From assembly GCA_013821865.1 (NCBI GenBank), contig PNJM01000088.1, forward strand, positions 1 to 9,038: DNA of 9,038 nt, written 5' to 3'. The stretch is from Rhodocyclaceae bacterium (GTDB lineage: Bacteria; Pseudomonadota; Gammaproteobacteria; Burkholderiales; Rhodocyclaceae). Both the position numbers and the translations under genes were made by a program. The notes below the pieces were generated by a model. That model was not told the origin of the DNA. It searched no databases and worked only from the letters and a program-made list of their open reading frames with translations. Positions 1 to 5,322 of this stretch are shown piece after piece (positions within the stretch are counted from its first letter, which is position 1; each line of letters begins with the position of its first letter).

Positions 1-86
1 TTCAGGGTCGCGGCGGGCACGATCTTGACGGGGATGCGCGCGGTCTTCTGCTCGCCCTTCTGCTTGTGCGGTTTCTGCTCGGACAT
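1..86 (-). CDS. lipA: Lipoyl synthase, N-terminal fragment (cut by window edge)
   Basis: The first 28 codons are visible, starting at the ATG at 86-84; the rest lies beyond position 1. The peptide begins MSEQKPHKQKGEQ and continues TARIPVKIVP, the lysine-rich leader and 'ARIPVKI' stretch typical of proteobacterial LipA. LipA is a cytoplasmic radical-SAM enzyme that inserts two sulfurs into protein-bound octanoyl groups. Its iron-sulfur cysteine motifs would lie outside the window, so the call rests on the leader and on its position 13 bp after lipB, the gene for the preceding step. A purine-rich GGGAAAG sits shortly upstream of the ATG and could be the ribosome binding site. The identification is good but partial. 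Confidence 0.85.
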   Translation of the reverse strand, partial: MSEQKPHKQKGEQKTARIPVKIVPAATL

Positions 87-99
87 TCTCGGCTTTCCC

Positions 100-726
100 T
101 CAGTTCTCAATTTCGCGCGTCAGATGCATCAGAAGTTGTTCACCAGCCGCGGCCCAGTCGAGCTTCACGCCCAGGTCACGCAACTGCGTCACCTTGAGCC
201 CGGGATAGCCACAGGGATTGATCGCCGAAAACGGCGCGAGTTCCATGTCCACGTTGAGTGCAACGCCGTGATAGCAGCAGCCGCCCTTCACGCGCAGGCC
301 CAGCGCGGCGATCTTCGCGCCATCGACATAGATGCCCGGCGCGCCGGCCAAGCGCTCGCCATGGATGCCGTGGGCGGCGAGAAAGTCGATCACCGCCTGC
401 TCGATGCGGAACACCAGCTCGCGCACCTTGATGCCGCGCCGCGCCAGATCCACCAGCAGGTAGACCACCACCTGGCCCGGACCATGGTAGGTGATCTGGC
501 CGCCGCGATCGATCTTGACCACGGGTATTCCCGTCTCACAAAGCAAATGCTCGGGACGACCGGCCAGGCCCTGGGTGAACACCGGCGGATGCTCCACCAG
601 CCACAGCTCGTCCCTGGTTCCCGCATCGCGCCGCGCGGTGAAGGCCTGCATGGCGCGCCACGTCGGCTCGTATTCGGCACGGCCGAGACGGCGCACGGCG
701 AGCGACGATTCGACAACCGCTCTCAC
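100..726 (-). CDS. lipB: Octanoyl-[acyl carrier protein]:protein N-octanoyltransferase LipB
   Basis: This 208-residue protein, of normal family length, transfers octanoate from acyl carrier protein to lipoyl domains, the first step of lipoate synthesis in the cytoplasm. The family motif RGGQITYHGPGQ is at residues 74-85. GAKIAALG carries Lys138 and the NPCGYPG loop carries Cys172, matching the Lys/Cys acyl-transfer pair of the LipB family. The start is GTG (726-724), which overlaps the TGA of ybeD in a GTGA arrangement. This points to translational coupling, and I see no strong Shine-Dalgarno sequence. lipA follows 13 bp downstream, the usual pairing. All key residues are present and nothing suggests decay. 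Confidence 0.97.
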   Translation of the reverse strand: MRAVVESSLAVRRLGRAEYEPTWRAMQAFTARRDAGTRDELWLVEHPPVFTQGLAGRPEHLLCETGIPVVKIDRGGQITYHGPGQVVVYLLVDLARRGIKVRELVFRIEQAVIDFLAAHGIHGERLAGAPGIYVDGAKIAALGLRVKGGCCYHGVALNVDMELAPFSAINPCGYPGLKVTQLRDLGVKLDWAAAGEQLLMHLTREIEN

Positions 727-989
727 AGGACTACCGAAACCAGAGGATGGCCCGACAGCTCGCGGTAGAGCGCATCGAGCTGCTCGCGCGATTGCGCCCG
801 GATGGTGCAGGTGAGGCTGATGTAGGTGCCTTTCGCGCTGGGCCGCATTTCCATGCTCGCCGCGTCGAAATCCGGCGCATGGCGAAGCACCATCTCCAGC
901 ACGGCCTGGGCGAAGCCGTCCTGCCGCTGCCCCATGACCTTGATGGGGAAGTCGCAGGGAAATTCCAGCAACGATTCTTCATCGGCCAT
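723..989 (-). CDS. ybeD: DUF493 (YbeD/UPF0250) family protein
   Basis: This is a small cytoplasmic protein of 88 residues, close to the 87 of E. coli YbeD. It begins MADEESLLEFPCDFPIKVMG; the 'FPCDFPIKVMG' stretch near residues 10-20 and the ending 'HPLVSVVL' are typical of the family. DUF493 proteins adopt a small alpha/beta ferredoxin-like fold resembling a regulatory ACT-type domain. Their biochemical role is not established, although the gene sits beside lipB in many proteobacteria. I chose the ATG at 989-987 because it gives family length; the open frame continues upstream only as a shadow of the aminotransferase. GGAGAG about 12 bp upstream is a plausible ribosome binding site. It lies 5 bp after the aminotransferase stop and overlaps lipB by 4 bases. 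Confidence 0.93.
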   Translation of the reverse strand: MADEESLLEFPCDFPIKVMGQRQDGFAQAVLEMVLRHAPDFDAASMEMRPSAKGTYISLTCTIRAQSREQLDALYRELSGHPLVSVVL

Positions 990-994
990 GAGGA

Positions 995-1852
995 TCAGGC
1001 TCTCCGCATCACCCTGGCTTTGAAGTCCTGGTACCAGGCATACATCTTGTGGAACACCGGCCCCGGCTTGCCGTCTCCGACCGGCCGGCCGTCGAGCACG
1101 GTGATCGGCAGCACTTCCTTGGTGGACGAGGTCATCCACAGCTCGGCGGCGGCGCGAGCCTCGCCTTCGGAAACATCGCGCACCTCGGCGCGCAGGCCGT
1201 TTGCCGCCGCCAGCTCCAGCACCACGTCGTAGGTGATGCCGGGCAGCATGAGGTGGTTCTTGGGCGGCGCCAGCAGCACGCCGTCCCTCACGGCGAAGAT
1301 GTTGCTCGCCGCGCCCTCGATCATGCAGCCGTCGCGAAACAGGATGGTTTCGACGCAGCCGGCATCCACCGCCAGCTGGCGCAGCAGGCAGTTGGCGAGC
1401 AGCGAGGTGGTCTTGAGGTCGCAGCGCAGCCAGCGGAAATCCACGGCGGAAACAGCGGCGATGCCCGTCTCGCGCTGCGCCGCGGGCGGCGTCACCAGCG
1501 GTTCGGACATCATGAACACGGTCGGCACAACCTGCGCAGGGAAGGCGTGGTTGCGCTTCGTGTCGGCGCCGCGCGTGATCTGCAGATAGACCGACTGGTC
1601 CTCCGGCTCGTTGCGCGCAATGATCTCCCCGATCAGCCGCATCCACCCGGCGTCACTGAGCGGATTGGCGATGCGGATGCCGTCGAGCGTGCGCTGCAGC
1701 CGGCGCAGGTGTTCGGTCAGGCGGAACGGCCGGCGCGAATAGACGGGGATCACTTCGTACGCCCCGTCGCCGAAGAGAAAGCCGCGGTCCATCACCGGAA
1801 CCCTGGCCTCCGCCAGCGGCAGAAAACTTCCGTTCAGATAGGCCGACTGCAT
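995..1852 (-). CDS. dat: D-amino-acid aminotransferase (PLP fold-type IV)
   Basis: This 285-residue cytoplasmic enzyme of aminotransferase class IV likely interconverts D-alanine and D-glutamate with pyruvate and 2-oxoglutarate. The PLP-binding lysine is Lys147 in RWLRCDLKTTSLLAN, very close to the motif of Bacillus D-amino-acid aminotransferase. Glu179 in IEGAASN matches the residue that contacts the PLP pyridine nitrogen. Arg100 and His102 in TKRNHAF match the Arg/His pair that holds the substrate carboxylate in the Bacillus enzyme, which favours this call over branched-chain aminotransferase or aminodeoxychorismate lyase (PabC). The start is the ATG at 1852-1850, giving MQSAYLNGSFLPL; AAGGGA lies about 10 bp upstream. 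It lies 28 bp after dacA and 5 bp before ybeD, probably in one operon. E. coli has no such gene here. Substrate specificity is inferred. Confidence 0.88.
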   Translation of the reverse strand: MQSAYLNGSFLPLAEARVPVMDRGFLFGDGAYEVIPVYSRRPFRLTEHLRRLQRTLDGIRIANPLSDAGWMRLIGEIIARNEPEDQSVYLQITRGADTKRNHAFPAQVVPTVFMMSEPLVTPPAAQRETGIAAVSAVDFRWLRCDLKTTSLLANCLLRQLAVDAGCVETILFRDGCMIEGAASNIFAVRDGVLLAPPKNHLMLPGITYDVVLELAAANGLRAEVRDVSEGEARAAAELWMTSSTKEVLPITVLDGRPVGDGKPGPVFHKMYAWYQDFKARVMRRA

Positions 1853-1880
1853 TTCCGGGCATCCCTTGCGGCGATTTGCA

Positions 1881-3005
1881 TCATTCGAACCACAGCCGCA
1901 TCGTGTCCCAGGCGCGGCCGAACAGGCCGGCCACCGGGACGGCTTCCAGCGCCACGACCGGGTATTCACCATAAGGCTTGTCGTCGAGCGTCAGCTTGAG
2001 CGTGGCGATGCGCTGGCCCGGCTGCACCGGCGCCATGAGCGGCTGCTGGCTGACCAGGCTGGCCTTGATCTTGCCGGCCATGCCCTTGGGCAGGGACAGC
2101 GTGAAATCCTCCAGGAAGCCGGCCTTGACCAGCCTCTCTGCTCCCTTCCACACCTTGAGTTGAGATACAACCTGGCCCTTTTCGTAAAGCCGCACGGCAT
2201 CGAAGAACTGGAATCCGAAGTTGAGCAGCTTCTGCGACTCCTGCGCACGCATCGCATCCGAGACAGTGCCCATCACCACCGAGATCAGGCGACGCGAACC
2301 GCGCTTGGCCGATGCGATCAGGCAGAAGCCGGCGTTCTCGGTATGGCCGGTCTTGACGCCGTCGACATTGGGGTCAAGCCACAGCAGCCGGTTGCGGTTG
2401 GGCTGGGTGATCCTGTTGTAGCTGTATTCCCTGATGGCATAGAGCGGGTAGTACTCGGGAAAATCGCGGATCAGCGCCGCGGCGAGCGCGCCCAGGTCGC
2501 GCGCCGTCGAGTAGTGCTGCGGATCGGACAGGCCGGTGGAGTTGGCGAAGTGCGTGTTCTTCAGCCCGAGGCGCTGCGCCTCGCGGTTCATCATCTGGAC
2601 GAAATTCTCCTCCGCGCCGGCGACCGCCTCGGCCAGCGCCACGCAGGCGTCGTTGCCCGACTGCACGATCATGCCATGCAGCAGTTCGTCTACCGACACG
2701 GGGCGCTTCGGTTCGATGAACATGCGCGAGCCCTGCGTTTTCCAGGCCCGCTCCGAGACCGGCACCGCCTGGTCCGGCTGCAGCGCCTTCTGCTTCAGGG
2801 CCGAGAAAACCAGGTAGGCCGTCATCAGCTTGGTCAGCGAGGCCGGCTCGACGCGCTCGTCGGGGTTGTAGCCGGCCAGAGCCTGGCCCGTGGCGTAGTC
2901 GATCAGCAGCCAGGACCTGGCGGCCACCGTCGGCGCCTGCGGCAGCACTTGGGCATGGACCAGCGCAGCGAAGCAACAGAAAAGCAGAAAAGCAAGAACT
3001 CTCAT
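1881..3005 (-). CDS. dacA: D-alanyl-D-alanine carboxypeptidase (PBP5/6 family)
   Basis: This 374-residue penicillin-binding protein removes the terminal D-Ala from peptidoglycan pentapeptides in the periplasm. It shows the three active-site motifs of S11 peptidases: SLTK at 56-59 (Ser56 nucleophile), SGN at 116-118 and KTG at 218-220. A signal peptide covers about residues 1-18 with likely cleavage after VHA. The beta-rich PBP5 C-terminal domain follows from about residue 270. The last 14 residues (LFGRAWDTMRLWFE) form an amphipathic helix that would anchor the protein to the outer face of the inner membrane, as in E. coli PBP5. Length is close to the family norm. The ATG at 3005-3003 gives the signal peptide directly. 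There is no clear Shine-Dalgarno sequence, and a perfect TATAAT lies just upstream, so the gene probably heads its own transcript. Confidence 0.97.
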   Translation of the reverse strand: MRVLAFLLFCCFAALVHAQVLPQAPTVAARSWLLIDYATGQALAGYNPDERVEPASLTKLMTAYLVFSALKQKALQPDQAVPVSERAWKTQGSRMFIEPKRPVSVDELLHGMIVQSGNDACVALAEAVAGAEENFVQMMNREAQRLGLKNTHFANSTGLSDPQHYSTARDLGALAAALIRDFPEYYPLYAIREYSYNRITQPNRNRLLWLDPNVDGVKTGHTENAGFCLIASAKRGSRRLISVVMGTVSDAMRAQESQKLLNFGFQFFDAVRLYEKGQVVSQLKVWKGAERLVKAGFLEDFTLSLPKGMAGKIKASLVSQQPLMAPVQPGQRIATLKLTLDDKPYGEYPVVALEAVPVAGLFGRAWDTMRLWFE

Positions 3006-3012
3006 GGAAACG

Positions 3013-3029
3013 AAGCCGGGAAAAGGCTT
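3013..3029 (-). other. Small inverted repeat in the dacA leader
   Basis: AAGCC and GGCTT form a perfect 5-bp stem around a 7-nt loop, between the TATAAT box and the dacA start codon. The space where a Shine-Dalgarno sequence would be expected holds only pyrimidine-rich sequence. If transcription starts near 3025, part of the stem would be absent from the RNA, so the element could equally be a protein-binding site or chance. Confidence 0.3.
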
Positions 3030-3031
3030 GA

Positions 3032-3037
3032 ATTATA
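3032..3037 (-). promoter_or_regulatory. Candidate sigma70 -10 box ahead of dacA
   Basis: Read on the minus strand, these bases are a perfect TATAAT about 27 bp before the dacA ATG. A start site some 7 bp downstream would give a leader of roughly 20 nt. No good -35 hexamer is seen 16-19 bp upstream (the best is near ACTCGG), and there is no extended -10 TG, so any activity may need an activator. An AT-rich hexamer is unusual in this GC-rich sequence, and it lies in the one true non-coding gap between the two gene clusters. Confidence 0.5.
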
Positions 3038-3047
3038 GCGCGAGGGT

Positions 3048-3221
3048 TCAGCCCCCGAGTTGCAGCCTCAGCGCTTCCGGAGTCAGGAGGGCAAACGGGG
3101 TCCTGCCTGAAAGGGCCAGCAAGTCGCCGTCTCCTGTAACAAGGGCATCGACACTTCCTTCCGCGGCGGCCCGCAGGAACATCTCCTCATCGGGATCGCG
3201 GCAGACGGGAATACAGAGCTC
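3048..3221 (-). pseudogene. C-terminal remnant of a PIN-domain protein
   Basis: About 57 codons ending at the TGA at 3050-3048 read as the C-terminal half of a PIN-domain nuclease-like protein. CRDPDEEMFLRAA is followed by VDALVTGDGDLLAL and LLTPEALRL, matching the 'CRDPDDDKFL...DALVTGDxDLL...ILTPxEFL' pattern of the VapC-related COG1569 group. Intact members are about 130-150 residues and carry an acidic cluster near the N-terminus. Here that half is missing, because upstream in the same frame the DNA is simply the SPOR-domain end of rlpA read out of phase. The recognisable homology begins about 8 bp after the rlpA stop. An internal ATG (3182-3180) could start a 44-residue peptide, but it would lack half the fold. 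I therefore call it a gene remnant. No antitoxin partner is visible. Confidence 0.7.
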
Positions 3222-3226
3222 CCGTC
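3204..3226 (-). other. Hairpin just downstream of rlpA
   Basis: GACGGGA and TCCCGTC form a perfect 7-bp stem with a 9-nt loop, starting 4 bases after the rlpA stop codon. G-T pairs could extend it on both sides. No T-run follows, so it is not a standard intrinsic terminator. It could protect the 3' end of the elongasome transcript or mark a rearrangement junction, since it overlaps the 5' edge of the PIN remnant. Confidence 0.35.
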
Positions 3227-3229
3227 CCC

Positions 3230-4225
3230 TCAGCGCTGGACGACGAAGGGCTTGAGGTCGAGCGCCTCGCGGATCTTCTCGGCCACGCGGCCGGCTTCCT
3301 GCATGTCGCGATAGGGCCCGAGATGCAGGCGGAACATGCCGCCCTGGGGGTGGATGTGAATCGTGTCGGACAGCCACGCCAGTTGCTGGTAGAGACGCGC
3401 GCGAAAGCTCTCGGCGTTGTCCTGATTGCCGAAGGCGCCGAGTTGCAGGAACGTGCCGCGCAACTCGCGCACCGCCGGCAGCAGCGGCGGTTTCTCCGGC
3501 ACGACGGCAATCTCGGCAATGGGATCGCTCGCTGACGTGGGAGATGGCGGTCCCGCTGATTTCGGTGAGGATGCCGCGGCAAACAATGTTTCACCCGGCG
3601 CCACGCTCTCCACTTCGACCAGGGCGCTGCCGCTGCCGACGTAGCCCAGCTTCCAGGCTGCGGCATAGGAGAGATCGATGATGCGGTCATGGAGGAACGG
3701 GCCGCGGTCGTTCACCCGCACCACCACCGATTTGCCGCTGGCGACATTCGTTACCCGCGCGTAGCTGGGAATCGGCAGCGTCGGATGTGCCGCGCTCATG
3801 CCGTACATGTCGTAGGGCTCGCCGCTGGATGTCTTCTGTCCGTGGAACTTGCGCCCGTACCAGCTGCCGATGCCGCGCGCCTTGTAGGGCCTGACCTCTT
3901 TCATGGGAACATAATCGCGGCCGAGCACCGAGTATGGATTGTTGGCGAAGCGGTGCAGCGGCTCGATCTTCGGCTCGGCGTCCGGAATGGCATCGAGATT
4001 GTCCGGCGCGTTGTCGCCGGGACCGTCGTCCTGGTAGAAGCCGCCGCCGCGCTTCAGCACATAAGCCGGCTTCTGCGGCGCCGGCCTGGCGGCGGCAGGC
4101 GGCGCCACGGTTTCATCCCGCTCAATCTGCCGCGGCGGCTGCGAACCACAGGCGGCGAGAAGCAGCAGCGCAAGCGCGGTCGCAAAGCCGAACTCGAAAC
4201 CCGCAACTCGAAACCCGCAACTCAT
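3230..4225 (-). CDS. rlpA: Septal-ring lytic transglycosylase lipoprotein RlpA (DPBB and SPOR domains)
   Basis: This 331-residue outer-membrane lipoprotein is predicted to cleave glycan strands stripped of stem peptides at the septum. A lipoprotein signal peptide ends in the lipobox LAAC with Cys26. A proline-rich linker follows, then a double-psi beta-barrel at about 118-208 (GIGSWYG...HGQKTSSGEPYDMYGMSAAH). Glu136, Asp139 and His147 correspond to the residues needed for Pseudomonas aeruginosa RlpA activity, and VNDRGPF (171-177) is also conserved. A SPOR domain at 256-331 (FLQLGAFGNQDNAESF... to LKPFVVQR) would bind denuded glycan. The ATG at 4225-4223 overlaps the rodA TGA by 4 bases. The frame stays open upstream, but only as a shadow of rodA. 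Oddly, residues 2-12 are encoded by a tandem heptanucleotide repeat. No clear Shine-Dalgarno sequence is seen, so coupling to rodA is likely. Confidence 0.95.
   Translation of the reverse strand: MSCGFRVAGFEFGFATALALLLLAACGSQPPRQIERDETVAPPAAARPAPQKPAYVLKRGGGFYQDDGPGDNAPDNLDAIPDAEPKIEPLHRFANNPYSVLGRDYVPMKEVRPYKARGIGSWYGRKFHGQKTSSGEPYDMYGMSAAHPTLPIPSYARVTNVASGKSVVVRVNDRGPFLHDRIIDLSYAAAWKLGYVGSGSALVEVESVAPGETLFAAASSPKSAGPPSPTSASDPIAEIAVVPEKPPLLPAVRELRGTFLQLGAFGNQDNAESFRARLYQQLAWLSDTIHIHPQGGMFRLHLGPYRDMQEAGRVAEKIREALDLKPFVVQR
4190..4224 (-). repeat. Heptanucleotide repeat array at the rodA/rlpA junction
   Basis: Five consecutive 7-bp units of consensus CGRGTTK read on the minus strand. They alternate GAGTTG-type and CGGGTTT-type units, so the array also reads as about 2.5 copies of a 14-bp unit. 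The first unit, TGAGTTG, supplies the TGA stop of rodA and overlaps the rlpA ATG by two bases; the remaining units encode RlpA residues up to about 12. Related arrays occur at two other junctions of the same cluster. The periodicity is visible directly; its function is unknown. Confidence 0.85.
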
Positions 4226-5322
4226 TTCTGGACCAGCATCCGGTTCTTGTGAATGCTCATCAGTATGCCCACGCCGAGGAACAGCGTCACCAGCGCCGTG
4301 CCGCCGTAGCTGACGAAGGGCAGCGGCACGCCCACCACGGGCAGCACGCCGCTCACCATGCCCATGTTCACAAGAGCATAGGTGAAGAAGATCAGCGTGA
4401 TGCTGCCGGCCATGAGCCGGGAAAAGAGCGTCGGCGCGTTGCCGGCGATCATCAGGCCGCGGCCGATGAGCAGCGCATAGAGAGCGAGGAGGAAAGTGTT
4501 GCCAATCAAACCGAACTCTTCCGACAACACGGCGAAGATGAAGTCGGTGTGCCGCTCGGGAATGAATTCGAGGTGGGTCTGCGTGCCGTTGCCCCAGCCC
4601 TTGCCGAGAATGCCGCCCGAGCCGACCGCGATGGTGGACTGGATGATGTGAAAACCCTTGCCCAGCGGATCCGCCTCGGGATCGAGGAGCGTGAGGATGC
4701 GGTTGCGCTGGTAGTCGTGCAGCAGCGACCACAGCACGGGCAGGCTGGCAAGCCCGCCGAGGAGCAGCGTGGCGAGAACCTTCCAGCTGAGGCCGGCAAG
4801 GAAGATCACGTAGAAGCCCGCCGCGAGAACCAGAATAGCGGTGCCGAGGTCCGGCTGCCTGGCGATGAGCGCCACTGGCGCGGCGAGGATCAGAGCGGCG
4901 AAGACGTATTCCTTCCAGCGCAGCAGGGCCTCGTGCTTCTGGAAATACCAGGCGAGCATGAGCGGCATGGCGATCTTCATGATCTCCGAGGGCTGGATGC
5001 GCATAAAGCCGAGATTGAGCCAGCGCCGGGCGCCCTTGGTGACGTCACCGAACAGGGCTACCGCAACGAGCAGAAGCAGGCCACCGATGTAAAGCGGCAG
5101 GGCCAGGTGCATCAGGCGCTGCGGGGGAATCTGCGCCGCGATGCGCATCACCACCAGGGCCACCCCGAGGTTGATGAGCTGGGTGTTCAGCCTGTCGGAC
5201 GACGCGCTCGCCAGCACCAGCAGGGCGTACCCCAGCAGCAGCCCGACGATCAGCATCAGCGCAGGGTCGATGGGAGCGACGAGGCGGCGCCACAGCTCAC
5301 GCGGACTAAATACACTAGTCAT
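4222..5322 (-). CDS. rodA: Peptidoglycan glycosyltransferase RodA (SEDS family)
   Basis: This 366-residue polytopic inner-membrane protein (E. coli RodA has 370) polymerises lipid II into glycan strands in the elongasome together with PBP2. It has about ten hydrophobic segments. SEDS signatures appear in order: GARRWLNLG at 97-105, RIQPSEIMKI at 108-117, RQPDLGTA at 155-162, and GKGWGNGTQTHLEFIPERHTDF around 240-261. Asp260 in that last loop corresponds to the catalytic Asp262 of E. coli RodA. PLPFVSYGGTAL (333-344) is the conserved late motif. The ATG at 5322-5320 gives family length and an 8-base overlap with the end of mrdA. The longer upstream reading is a shadow of mrdA. The stop overlaps the rlpA start and lies inside a heptad repeat array. 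Confidence 0.97.
   Translation of the reverse strand: MTSVFSPRELWRRLVAPIDPALMLIVGLLLGYALLVLASASSDRLNTQLINLGVALVVMRIAAQIPPQRLMHLALPLYIGGLLLLVAVALFGDVTKGARRWLNLGFMRIQPSEIMKIAMPLMLAWYFQKHEALLRWKEYVFAALILAAPVALIARQPDLGTAILVLAAGFYVIFLAGLSWKVLATLLLGGLASLPVLWSLLHDYQRNRILTLLDPEADPLGKGFHIIQSTIAVGSGGILGKGWGNGTQTHLEFIPERHTDFIFAVLSEEFGLIGNTFLLALYALLIGRGLMIAGNAPTLFSRLMAGSITLIFFTYALVNMGMVSGVLPVVGVPLPFVSYGGTALVTLFLGVGILMSIHKNRMLVQK

Noticed and set aside
1049..3038. Long plus-strand open frames of 316 and 390 codons
   Set aside because: Both are shadows of the D-amino-acid aminotransferase and dacA. Composition is skewed and no motif is visible; the minus-strand readings have full catalytic motif sets.
3056..3062. 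Single CGAGTTG heptad in the PIN remnant
   Set aside because: An isolated 7-mer match is expected by chance in a window this size; there are no adjacent units.
3048..3377. 109-residue protein starting at 3377 as an intact PIN toxin
   Set aside because: The first half is the rlpA SPOR region read in another frame and has no PIN features; only the last 57 codons resemble a PIN domain.
4190..4224. CRISPR-like repeat array
   Set aside because: Units are 7 bp with no unique spacers and no cas genes nearby; it is a simple short tandem repeat.
3230..4732. Longer 500-codon form of RlpA starting inside rodA
   Set aside because: The upstream part is rodA in another frame. The ATG at 4225 gives a proper lipoprotein signal peptide with lipobox and the usual ATGA overlap.
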